From Xenorhabdus ehlersii (GTDB lineage Bacteria; Pseudomonadota; Gammaproteobacteria; Enterobacterales; Enterobacteriaceae): a stretch of DNA of 64,000 nt. This document shows, piece by piece, positions 9,701 through 18,500 of the stretch (position 1 is its first letter; the number at the start of each line of letters is the position of its first letter). The notes below the pieces were generated by a model that did not search any database, was not told the DNA's origin, and saw only the letters and a list, made by a program, of their open reading frames with translations. The stretch lies in assembly GCF_003610465.1 (NCBI RefSeq), contig NZ_RAQI01000002.1, positions 1 through 64,000 on the forward strand. Reading direction: 5' to 3'. The translations under genes were made by a program, and so were the position numbers.

Positions 9701-12541
9701 CTCAATGCGGTAGCCGCGGATTTTAACCTGAAAGTCATTACGTCCCAGATATTCCAGCTCCCCATTCGGCAGCCAGCGGACTAAGTCGCCGGTTTTGTAC
9801 AGTCGGGTATAGCCACGGGCTTTATCTTCTGCGGTGGCAAACGGATTCGGCACAAAACGCTCGGCAGTCAGTTCAGGCCGGTTTAAATACCCTCGTGCCA
9901 GTCCGGCACCACCGATATACAACTCGCCCGATGCACCGACAGGGGGCAGGTTACCCTGTTTGTCAAGAACATACAGATGAACGTTATTAATCGCCTTACC
10001 AATATTGCTGGCAATATCTCCACGTTGATAATGTTTCCCCGTCGCACAAACGGTGATTTCGGTCGGGCCATATGCATTCAGTACATCGCTGTGATGGCTG
10101 AAATAGTCAAGGAAATCTAAGGATGGTGATTCACCTGCCGTCACCAATAACTGCAAGGAAGGTAATGCCGTACCAATTAATAACTTCAATATAGCTGGGG
10201 GTAAGGTGGCGATTTCAATGCCTTCTCGCTGAATCAGGTGTGCAACCGCGGGAGCATTGCGCTCTGTTTCACTGCACAGATAAACTGTCAGGCCATGAAG
10301 TAAACTGAGAAACAGTTCGGAAACAGACGCATCAAAAACATACGCAGCAAACATTAAAGCTTTTTTTCGCTTTGTGATATCAAACAGTTTTGCCTGTGCT
10401 GCAACCAAGTGGGTCACATTCTTATGCTCAACCATGACGCCTTTGGGCTGCCCCGTGGTGCCGGAGGTGTAGATGATATAGGCCAAATCAGCAGGGTTAT
10501 TGATCGGAGCCAGATTTTCTACGGTGTAGCCTGCGGTTATTGTCTGGTCATCTGCTGTTATCAATATCGGCGTTTTCGCGAGTATTTGGGTATATTCCGT
10601 CAATGTCGTCAGATGCCGTTGCTGGGTGAGTACACACAGGCTTCCGGTGTCTTGCAGAATAAACTGAACCCGCTCCGGTGGATATTCGGGGGAAATGGGC
10701 ACATAAGCGCCACCGGCTTTCAGTACCGCTAAGATACTGATAATCATTTCCAGACTGCGGTCAAGATAGAGAGCGAGGGGGGTATCTGCTTGCAGAGGGA
10801 CAGCATTACGTTGCTGACAACGCTCACGAATAACACCAGCCAACTGATTCGCTCGTTGGTTTAATTGCCGGTAGGTCAGCGTTTCCCCTTCAAACACCAG
10901 CGCCACGCTATCCGGTGTTTTTTCTGCTTGTGTTTCAAATAGTTGTGGCAAGGTTTTATCTGGCAGGTAAGGGGCATCGGTCTGATTCCAGGTGTGCAGC
11001 AGGGTTTTACGCTCTTCTTCACTGAGAAACAGGATGGCGGTATGCGGCTGGTGTGGATCATGGGCTACGGCATACAAAATACGCTCAAGCTGATGAAGCA
11101 AGCGCAGTGCTTGTTTATCTGTCAGCCAGTCTTCACCATAGTTCAATTTGACTATGAGACTGTTATCCTGTTCATAAGCTTTCAGAGATACCGGATAGTC
11201 CACTTTTTCGAAGGCTTGGCGGAATGTCAGGGTGTTTTCAATGCCTTCCTTGTTTTCGCTCACGACAGGATCAGGGTAGTTTTCAAAAACCAACAGGCTG
11301 TGGAATAACCGTTTCCCATCGGATTGTAAACTGGCAAGTGATATCGCACTGTGGCTGTTGAGGGCGGCGATATCCTTTTGTATTGCTTGCAATATAGTGG
11401 CTACCCTGTCAGCCTGGGTCCATTGCACTGTTAATGGCAATGTATTGATATACAAGCCGACACTGGACTCAACACCGTCCACCGGTACATCGCGCCCGGA
11501 TACGGTAGTACCAACAATGGTTTGTTCATCCCCGGTGTAACTGTGCAGTAATTTATGCCAGGCAAATTGCAGTACCACATTCAGGGTAACGCCTTGCATT
11601 CGACACATATCCTTAAGTTGCACATAAGCGTGCCCTTGTACCGTAATCTTCTGTTCGGCTGGCTTTTCAACGGCTTTTATCTGCGTTAAATCAACATGAT
11701 GACTTAACACTGCAGAAAGATCGTTAGCTCCCTGGAAGTGTGCTTTGCGCTGCGCCCAATATGCTTCTGATTCAGCTTTATGATCCAGATGATATTGCTG
11801 GGTTGCCAGATAAGCGTGTTCCACGACAACCTGCTGAACTTGTCCCTTTATGAGTTGATTGTAATACTCATGTACAGCTTGTAATAAAATCGAGTTACTC
11901 CAGCCATCGGAAATGCAGTGATGTTGGCTGATCATCACGGTTACCTGTTGTTCATCCTGCTTGATGAAAGTGAAGCGGATTAATCCGGGCCGGCTTAAAT
12001 CAAAAGGCAGGGTACGGTCATGTTGTTGGATCGCTTCAATCTCTTTGTTGCGCTCTTCTTTTGGTAAGTGGCTGATATCTTTGCTTTTGAAATTTGCCGA
12101 GCTAATACTGGCACCCGCAGTGACAATCTGCAAAATTTCCCCTTCCCAATCAAATGCGGTTCTGAGGATAGGAAAACGCAGTGAGGCCAGTGACCAGGCT
12201 TGTTGATAGGTGGCAAAGTCGATATTGGTGTGATAATCCAACAGCAACTGCATGCGATAGGCATCATCCTGTGGTTGAGTCAGATGATGATAAATAAAAC
12301 CCTGTTGCAAGCTGGTGGCAGGAAATATCGCTTCAATTCCACTAAAGGTAAAACTGTTGAAATCCTCTTCGGAGAAAATATTCTTTTCATTTAAGAAGCT
12401 TAATATGTTTTCTCTTTTCTTCTTAACCTTATCAATAAGCTGGACAGGAGGCGTTTCCCCTGTAAATGCCAGTTTTAATTTATTTTCACAGACCCATACT
12501 GATACATAATTTTTCTTGAGTTCTTTAAATAGCATCAACAT
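785..12541 (-). CDS. Trimodular non-ribosomal peptide synthetase with N-terminal docking domain and terminal thioesterase (second NRPS of the operon)
   Basis: This cytoplasmic assembly line of 3918 aa adds residues 4-6 and releases the peptide. Approximate order: TubC-type docking domain 1-55; C (DCL type, HHCISDGW ~206); A4 (TSGTTG ~691); T (GGDS ~1073); epimerisation (HHLIIDVVSW ~1255, EGHGRE); C (DCL, HHSITDGW ~1700); A5 (~2183); T (GGNS ~2566); C (LCL, HHIAIDGW ~2747); A6 (~3236); T (GGNS ~3618); thioesterase (GWSLGG ~3749). By GrsA alignment, A4 reads DASTVAAVCK (Tyr-like as I recall the code) and A5 and A6 both read DGFAVASVCK (no assignment known to me). The start is 3 bases past the stop of the upstream NRPS gene, so the two are translationally coupled. 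The TE part is much more AT-rich than the modules. About 2.6 kb is nearly identical to the partner gene. Confidence 0.95.
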   Translation of the reverse strand: MLMLFKELKKNYVSVWVCENKLKLAFTGETPPVQLIDKVKKKRENILSFLNEKNIFSEEDFNSFTFSGIEAIFPATSLQQGFIYHHLTQPQDDAYRMQLLLDYHTNIDFATYQQAWSLASLRFPILRTAFDWEGEILQIVTAGASISSANFKSKDISHLPKEERNKEIEAIQQHDRTLPFDLSRPGLIRFTFIKQDEQQVTVMISQHHCISDGWSNSILLQAVHEYYNQLIKGQVQQVVVEHAYLATQQYHLDHKAESEAYWAQRKAHFQGANDLSAVLSHHVDLTQIKAVEKPAEQKITVQGHAYVQLKDMCRMQGVTLNVVLQFAWHKLLHSYTGDEQTIVGTTVSGRDVPVDGVESSVGLYINTLPLTVQWTQADRVATILQAIQKDIAALNSHSAISLASLQSDGKRLFHSLLVFENYPDPVVSENKEGIENTLTFRQAFEKVDYPVSLKAYEQDNSLIVKLNYGEDWLTDKQALRLLHQLERILYAVAHDPHQPHTAILFLSEEERKTLLHTWNQTDAPYLPDKTLPQLFETQAEKTPDSVALVFEGETLTYRQLNQRANQLAGVIRERCQQRNAVPLQADTPLALYLDRSLEMIISILAVLKAGGAYVPISPEYPPERVQFILQDTGSLCVLTQQRHLTTLTEYTQILAKTPILITADDQTITAGYTVENLAPINNPADLAYIIYTSGTTGQPKGVMVEHKNVTHLVAAQAKLFDITKRKKALMFAAYVFDASVSELFLSLLHGLTVYLCSETERNAPAVAHLIQREGIEIATLPPAILKLLIGTALPSLQLLVTAGESPSLDFLDYFSHHSDVLNAYGPTEITVCATGKHYQRGDIASNIGKAINNVHLYVLDKQGNLPPVGASGELYIGGAGLARGYLNRPELTAERFVPNPFATAEDKARGYTRLYKTGDLVRWLPNGELEYLGRNDFQVKIRGYRIELGEIESVLTSHPQIKQAVVIDRKHNGNKALFAYLVTDGVLSDDTLIRYLSTRLPDYMLPASFTRIESIPLTLNGKLDHRALPEPKWGNRDSYMAPRNALETRLCAIWREVLGLERIGIEDNFFRIGGDSIISIKLVSRLRRAGFSLQVKSIFAAPTVALLAQLLTQTPSPVTVVAEQGLLNGKFGLLPIQQDFFNWNLSRPHHWNQAFMIRLPGNISHAAIEQALIVLTKRHDMLRAHFVDTKQGYRQCYPTEMPPWLPTLLHCDFSELNHQQLTQWQSSFNYCTGPLWQTAHLTGYTDGSARLFFAFHHLIIDVVSWRIIAEDMRRLLQGETLPAKTSSYRQWVNAVHRYAEHHQQEVLYWQQVMAENHVYSASHEMSQHMLGVSAELTDILLREANAGYHTEINDILLSALTLALQTIFSHPVNHIMLEGHGREAIDNTLDVSETVGWFTTIYPVRLVMQNDIAETIIHTKEMLRAIPNKGIGYGALRQAGYLSGDLPTIGFNYLGQLDAETEQNWSLISDDCGTVVADDNHSHLLLNINGLIQAGRLQFSISSHLSQTQTQAFITAFEQALHSVIAAGQKQAQLGGIKTPSDYGIEGISIKLLCHLQQIYQIEALYPATSLQQGFIYHHLAQPQDDAYRVQLLLDYHTQLDLFAYQQAWSLASLRFPILRTAFNWEEEALQIVTEGASLDLANFTFKDISQLLPEEKARAIEAIQQHDRTLPFDLSQPGLIRFTLIQQSEHQVTVLITQHHSITDGWSNPILLQTVHEYYNELAQNRVPQIVADKTYLATQQYYLEHKAEFEAYWAERKTQFQGANNLSALLSHYVDLSRIRAIKKPARQAIAIQENVYQQLKKMCREQGITLNVVLQFAWHKLLHSYTGDEQTIVGTTVSGRDIPVDGIESSVGLYINTLPLIVQWHKTNRVISVLHDIQKDIAALNSYSAVSLASLQSNGERLFHSLFVFENYPVPVAGENKAGIENTLIFRQAIEKTDYPLSLMAYEQDNCLTVKLGYGEDWLTDKQALRLLRQLERILHAVACDPHQPHTALRFLSEEERKTLLHTWNQTDTPYPLDNTLPQLFETQTEKTPNSVALVFEGETLTYQQLNQRANQLARVIRERYQQRNAVLLQADMPIALYLDRSLEMVISILAVLKAGGAYVPISPEYPPERVQFILQDTRSPCVLTQQQHLTTLAEYTQALAESPILIAADDQIITTGRTVENLAPVNNPADLAYIIYTSGTTGQPKGVMVEHKNVIHMVAAQAELFDITKRKKALMFAAYVFDGSVFELFSSLLHGLTVYLCSETERNAPAVAHLIQREGIEIAALPPAILKLLIDTELPSLQLLVTAGESPSLDFLDYFSHYSDVFNSYGPTEVTVCATGKYYQHGEIASNIGKAINNVRLYVLDSHNNLSPIGASGELYIGGAGLARGYLNRPELTAERFVKNPFATAEDKARGYTRLYKTGDLVRWLPTGELEYLGRNDFQVKIRGYRIELGEIENALTSHPQVKQAVVIDREREGHKALVAYLVTDGEVSDDALITHLSLHLPDYMLPASFTRIESVPLTLNGKRDRRALPAPVWGNRDSYMAPRNALETRLCAVWQEVLGLERIGIEDNFFRIGGNSLTAIKLTAAIRQTLAMDVSLTQLFELKTIAGLATQMGQPADTVIPHLALEHYPLSFAQERMLFIEQFEQGTDAYHIPYLVQLDNDTCLPLLETAINRLAERHTIIRTVYRHHDDGQNDQQVLDRSLVIRSVAPCDDIDTLLDTVRTEITTPFDLTTEPSLRLCHYSMADKHYFLMLWHHIAIDGWAFDIFMHELAEIYQALLAGRDSRLPALDIAYGDYAAWQREYLQGDVRERQLTYWRHTLAHYETLALPTDHPRPAQVNYQGKDFNFTLDAALSDQLRTLAKNQETTPYTVLLSGFYVTLAKLSGQNDIVLGTPTDNRHHAQTQSLIGMFVNSLVLRAQLAQTDSVATLIKQTHQLLADAKAHQDMPFEQLVDALTIERDTARHPIFQVMFGLQSFGEHQPETRLPFHPVTLDESLYSPAKFDLSLFLSEGQPAITGCLNYAVSLFNETTMARLAGIYQRVLTAFVADPQQSLAGIDILSAPERHTLLHTWNQTDAPYPQNNTLPQLFEAQAEKTPDNVALVFEGETLSYRQLNQRANQLAGVIRERYQQRNTVPLQADIPIALYLDRSLAMVISILAVLKAGGAYVPISPEYPPERVQFILQDTGSPCVLTQQRHLTTLTEYTQALTEPPILITADDRTTTAGYTVENLVPISNPADLAYIIYTSGTTGQPKGVMIAHKNVAHLVAAQAELFDITKRKKALMFAAYVFDGSVFELFSSLLHGLTVYLCSETERNAPAVAHLIQREGIEIAALPPAMLKLLIGTALPSLQLLVTAGESPSSDFLDYFSHHSNVFNSYGPTEVTVCASGKHYQHGEIASNIGKAINNARLYVLDSDANLSPIGTPGELYIGGAGLARGYLNRPELTAERFVPNPFATAEDQAKGYTRLYKTGDLVRWLPNGELEYLGRNDFQVKIRGYRIEMGEIENVLTSHPQVKQAVVIDHEHEGNKVLVAYLVTDGVLSDDALIRYLSSRLPEYMLPANFTRIESVPLTLNGKRDRHALPTPIWDNRDNYIAPRNVLETQLCAIWQEVLGLKRVGIEDNFFRIGGNSLMAIKLTTAMRNEINVDIPLNILFSYKCISLLSQWLESGSIKSNLLNFLTPKSTATSKLFMIHAVNCGSEVYEPLANTLSDMYNCIGIDNYNLSTENKIDSLQQIAQIYMKLILTETSIDKPIRILGWSLGGQIAMEIAFQLEQLGAKEIQLYLLDTVINNNQIKELRDKLDISNAYGKVIKKLQEMGANENYINKVLEAIPFESGIANCNLSGNLSYTNIILFKAGQANPHHKDEIGLTMSQLITKIPDNNISQWATNPLVIKLIDNCYHENIIEHVSIISTEIINTLSIKDNISI
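2700..5410. repeat. Large direct duplication, copy 1 (inside NRPS modules 5-6)
   Basis: This stretch matches 15093-17803 at a constant offset of 12393. The only difference I saw is at 2783 (g against a). The two copies encode the same ~900 residues: the C-terminal part of one A domain, its T domain, a complete LCL condensation domain, and the next A domain up to the residues just before the substrate-pocket core. Beyond both edges the copies diverge. I compared by eye and by translation, not by alignment software. Confidence 0.85.
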
Positions 12542-12544
12542 TTT

Positions 12545-15500
12545 TTATATGTCCAAAATGGTTTTCTTTTCTGGATAGAGAGGTGAATTTTCGTTCTTCA
12601 CACAGCCCAAACGATGAGTAAGCTGGTTTAGCTGCTCAATTGAAACGCTTTTAATTCCATAATCGCTGGGAGTTTTTATTCCTCCCGATTGGGCCTGTTT
12701 TTGACCTTCGGTGATAACGCTATTGAGTGCTTGCTCAAATACTGTGATAAATACCGCTGTCTGGGCTTGTGACAAGCGGGAGTCCACACTAAATTGCAGT
12801 TTTCCAGCCTGAACTGCGCCATTGATATTCAGCAGTAAATGACAGTCATTCCCGCTGGCTATCACTGTGCCACAACTATCGCTGCTCAGTGACCAGTCTT
12901 GATGGCAGCTTCCTCCTAATTGGCCGAGATAATTGAAGCTGATGGCCGGTAAATTTCCTGACAAATGTCCAGTTTGACGTAATGCCCCATAACCAATGCC
13001 TTTGTTTGGCACGGCGCGCAGCATCTCTTTAGTGTGGATAATGGTTTCTGCAATATCGGTCTGCATTGCCAGCCGGACGGGGTATTGTGTTGTAAACCAG
13101 CCGACGGTTTCGGAAATATCTAGCGTGTTATCGATGGTTTCCCGTCCATGACCTTCCAGGACGATGTAGTTTACTGATTGGGAGAAAGTACCCTGTAACG
13201 CCAGTGTCAGGGCACTCAGTAATAAGTCGTTAATTTCAGTGGAGTAACCGGCGTTGGCCTCATGCAGCAGGATGTCAGTCATTTCAGCAGAGAGGTCTAA
13301 TAGGTGATAAGTGGTTTTATCCAACTCAGGATTTATATCGTTGCCTGCTATTACTTGCTGCCAATAGGGCACTTCATCCTGATGCTGTTGTGCATAATGA
13401 TGGACAGAGGTCACCCACTGCCGATAACTGCTGGTTTTCGATGGTAAGGTCATGCCTTGCAATAACAAGCGCATATCTTCTGCAATAATTCGCCAGGATA
13501 CAGCGTCAATGATCAGATGGTGGAATGCGAAGAATAATCGGGTGCTGCCATCGGCGTATCCGGTCAGATAAGCGGCTTGCCATAGAGGCCCGTTACTGTA
13601 ATCAAACCCACTTTGCCATTGAGTGAGTTGTTGGTGTAATTCCGTTTGTGTAAGTTCACTGATATTACAGTGAAGTAATGCGGGTAACCAGGATGGCATT
13701 TCCGGCGGATAGCACTGACGGTAACCGTTTTCAGTATATATAAAATGGGTACGTAGCATATCGTGTCGTTTAGCCAGCGTTATCAGAGCCTGTTCAATTT
13801 CTGCGGATTTTATATTACCGGGAAGCTGAATCATAAATGCCTGATTCCAATGGTGTGGATTTGGCAGATTGAGGTCAAAGAAGTTTTGCTGGATAGGCAA
13901 TAAACCAAACTCCCCGCTTAATAACCCTTGCTCTGCACTGGCTTTTACTGTGGGTGATGTCAGTGTTGGCAGTTGGGCTAACCGAGCCACTGTTGGTGCC
14001 TCAAATATCGATTTGACCTGGAGATAAAAGCCTGCCTGACGTAGTTTAGAGACTAGCTGGATACTGACAATAGAATCACCGCCGATACGGAAGAAGTTAT
14101 CTTCAATGCCAACCCGTTCCAGGCCCAACACCTCCTGCCAAATGGCACATAACCGGGTTTCTAAGGTATTGCGGGGGGCTATATAACTGTCGCGGTTTCC
14201 CCATACTGGCTCCGGCAGGGCGCGGCGATCCAGCTTACCGTTCAAGGTCAAGGGCACCGATTCAATGCGGGTAAAGCTGGCGGGCAGCATATAATCCGGC
14301 AGGTGAAGAGAAAGGTGTGTAATCAGGGCATCATCTGATACCTCACCATCTGTACTCAGATAAGCCACCAGTGCCTTATGGCCTTCCCGTTCGCGGTCAA
14401 TCACCACCGCCTGTTTGACTTGCGGATGCGTGGCAAGGGCAGTTTCAATTTCCCCTAATTCGATACGGTAGCCACGGATTTTAACCTGAAAGTCATTACG
14501 TCCCAGATATTCCAGCTCCCCATTCGGCAGCCAGCGGACTAAGTCGCCGGTTTTGTACAGGCGGGTATAGCCACAGGCTCTATCTTCTGCGGTGGCAAAC
14601 GGATTCGGCACAAAACGCTCGGCAGTGAGTTCAGGCCGGTTTAAATACCCCCGTGCCAGTCCGGCACCACCGATATACAACTCACCCGGCACACCGATAG
14701 GGGACAAGTTGCAGTGACTATCAAGGACGTAAAGACGGACATTATTGATGGCCTTACCAATATTGCTGGCAATCTCCCCATGTTGATAATGTTTCCCCGT
14801 CGCACAAACGGTAACTTCGGTTGGGCCGTAAGCATTCAGTACCCCACTGTGATAACTGAAATAGTCAAGAAAATCTGAGGACGGTGATTCACCTGCTGTT
14901 ACCAATAACTGCAAAGAGGGTAACTCAGTACCGATTAATACTTTCAGTATGGCAGGAGGTAAAGTAGCTAATTCAATGCCTTCTCGTTGAATCAGGTGTG
15001 CAACCGCGGGAGCATTACGCTCGGTTTCGCTGCACAGGTAAACCGTCAGGCCATTTAATAAACTAAGAAACAGTTCGGAAACCGAAGCATCAAAAACATA
15101 TGCCGCAAACATTAAGGCTTTTTTTCGCTTTGTGATATCAAACAGTTCTGCCTGTGCTGCAACCAGATGGGCCACATTTTTATGCGCGATCATGACGCCT
15201 TTGGGTTGTCCGGTGGTGCCGGAGGTGTAGATAATATAGGCCAAATCGGCAGGGTTACTGATCGGCACCAGATTTTCTACGGTGTAGCCTGCGGTTGTTG
15301 TCCGGTCATCTGCGGTTATCAATATCGGCGGTTCCGTCAGTGCCTGGGTATATTCCGTCAGTGTCGTCAGATGGCGTTGCTGGGTGAGTACGCACGGGCT
15401 TCCGGTGTCTTGCAGAATAAACTGCACCCGCTCCGGTGGATATTCGGGGGAAATGGGCACATAAGCGCCACCGGCTTTCAGTACCGCCAGGATGCTGATA

Positions 15501-18500
15501 ACCATTGCCAGACTGCGGTCAAGATAGAGGGCGATGGGGATGTCTGCTTGCAGGGGGACAGTATTACGTTGCTGATAACGTTCACGAATAACACCGGCTA
15601 ACTGATTTGCCCGTTGGTTTAACTGCCGGTAGGACAGGGTTTCCCCTTCAAAGACCAGCGCCACATTATCCGGCGTCTTTTCTGCCTGAGCCTCAAACAG
15701 TTGCGGTAAGGTGTTATTTTGCGGGTAGGGAGCATCGGTCTGGTTCCAGGTGTGCAGCAGGGTGTGGCGCTCCGGGGCCGACAGGATATCAATCCCGGCC
15801 AGAGATTGTTGCGGGTCTGCCACGAAGGCGGTCAGCACCCGTTGATAGATACCGGCCAGCCGTGCCATGGTGGTTTCGTTAAACAGGCTGACCGCATAAT
15901 TCAGGCAACCTGTAATAGCGGGTTGTCCCTCGGACAGAAACAGGCTTAAGTCAAACTTGGCTGGGCTGTATAGCGATTCGTCCAGCGTCACCGGATGAAA
16001 GGGTAATCTGGTTTCTGGCTGGTGTTCACCAAAACTCTGTAAGCCAAACATCACCTGAAAAATCGGATGGCGGGCGGTGTCACGTTCAATCGTCAGGGCG
16101 TCAACCAGTTGTTCAAACGGCATGTCCTGATGCGCCTTGGCGTCGGCCAGTAATTGATGGGTCTGTTTAATCAGGGTGGCGACACTGTCTGTCTGCGCAA
16201 GCTGTGCCCGCAAGACCAGGGAGTTAACGAACATCCCTATCAGGGATTGAGTTTGGGCATGGTGCCGGTTATCGGTCGGTGTCCCCAGTACGATATCGTT
16301 TTGGCCGGATAATTTTGCCAGCGTGACATAAAAGCCACTGAGCAGCACGGTATACGGGGTGGTTTCCTGATTTTTTGCCAGCGTTCTTAACTGGTCAGAG
16401 AGGGCGGCATCCAATGTGAAATTGAAGTCCTTTCCTTGATAATTGACCTGGGCGGGTCTGGGGTGGTCTGTTGGCAGGGCCAGGGTTTCGTAGTGGGCTA
16501 AAGTGTGTCGCCAGTAGGTGAGCTGGCGTTCACGCACATCGCCCTGTAAATATTCCCGCTGCCATGCGGCATAGTCGCCATAGGCGATATCCAGGGCAGG
16601 CAACCGGCTGTCACGGCCGGCTAGCAGGGCCTGGTAAATTTCTGCCAGTTCATGCATAAAAATATCGAAAGCCCAGCCATCAATGGCGATATGGTGCCAT
16701 AGCATCAGGAAATAATGTTTATCGGCCATGGAATAGTGACAGAGGCGCAGACTGGGTTCTGTGGTCAAATCAAATGGCGTGGTGATTTCAGTGCGAACCG
16801 TATCGAGAAGTGTGTCAATATCATCACAGGGTGCTACTGACCTGATAACCAACGACCTGTCCAGTACCTGTTGGTCGTTCTGTCCATCATCATGATGGCG
16901 GTAGACTGTCCTGATGATGGTATGGCGCTCCGCTAATCGGTTAATGGCGGTTTCTAATAAGGGCAGACAGGTGTCATTATCCAGTTGAACCAGATAGGGG
17001 ATATGGTAGGCATCGGTGCCTTGTTCAAACTGCTCGATAAACAGCATGCGCTCTTGGGCAAACGATAAGGGATAGTGCTCCAGCGCAAGGTGAGGGATAA
17101 CCGTATCGGCTGGTTGTCCCATCTGGGTCGCCAGACCGGCGATGGTTTTGAGTTCAAACAGTTGCGTCAGTGACACGTCCATTGCCAGAGTTTGGCGAAT
17201 AGCCGCCGTCAGTTTAATCGCTGTCAGGGAATTGCCGCCGATACGGAAGAAGTTATCTTCAATGCCAATTCTCTCCAGCCCCAACACTTCCTGCCAGACG
17301 GCACATAACCGGGTTTCTAGGGCATTGCGGGGCGCCATATAACTGTCGCGGTTTCCCCATACCGGCGCCGGCAGGGCGCGGCGATCCCGCTTACCGTTCA
17401 AGGTCAAGGGCACCGATTCAATGCGGGTAAAGCTGGCGGGCAGCATATAGTCTGGCAGGTGAAGAGAAAGGTGTGTAATCAGGGCATCATCCGATACCTC
17501 ACCATCGGTGACCAGATAAGCTACCAGCGCCTTATGGCCTTCCCGTTCGCGGTCAATCACCACCGCCTGTTTGACTTGGGGATGTGAAGTCAGGGCGTTT
17601 TCGATTTCTCCCAACTCAATGCGGTAGCCGCGGATTTTAACCTGAAAGTCATTGCGTCCCAGATATTCCAGCTCCCCAGTTGGCAACCAGCGGACTAAGT
17701 CGCCGGTTTTATACAGGCGGGTATAGCCACGGGCTTTATCTTCTGCGGTGGCAAACGGATTTTTGACAAAACGCTCGGCAGTGAGTTCAGGCCGGTTTAA
17801 ATATCCCCGTGCCAGTCCGGCACCGCCGATATACAACTCACCCGGCGCACCGATAGGGGATAAGTTGTTGTGACTATCAAGGACGTAAAGACGGACATTA
17901 TTGATGGCCTTACCAATATTGCTGGCAGCCTCTCCATGTTGATAGTGCTTTCCGCTGGCACAAACGGTAACTTCGGTTGGGCCGTAAGCATTCAGTACCC
18001 CACTGTGATAACTGAAGTAGTCAAGAAAATCTGCGGACGGTGATTCTCCCGCGGTCACCAATAACTGCAAGGAGGGTAACTCAGTGCCGATTAATATTTT
18101 CAGCATGGCGGGCGGTAAGGTGGCTAATTCAATACCTTCACGCTGAATCAGGTGTGCAACCGCGGGGGCATTACGTTCGGTTTCACTGCACAGATAAACC
18201 GTCAGACCATTTAATAAACTAAGAAACAGTTCGGAAACCGAAGCATCAAAAACATACGCGGCAAACATTAAGGTTTTTTTTCGCTTTGTGATATCAAACA
18301 GTTCTGCCTGTGCCGCAACCAGATGAGCCACATTTTTATGCGCGATCATGACGCCTTTGGGTTGCCCCGTGGTGCCGGAGGTGTAGATGATATAGGCCAG
18401 ATCGGTAGGGTTATTGATTGGAGGCAGATTTTCTACGGTGCGGCCTGTGGTTATTATCTGGTCATCTGCCGCTATCAGTATTGGCGATTCCGCCAGTGCC

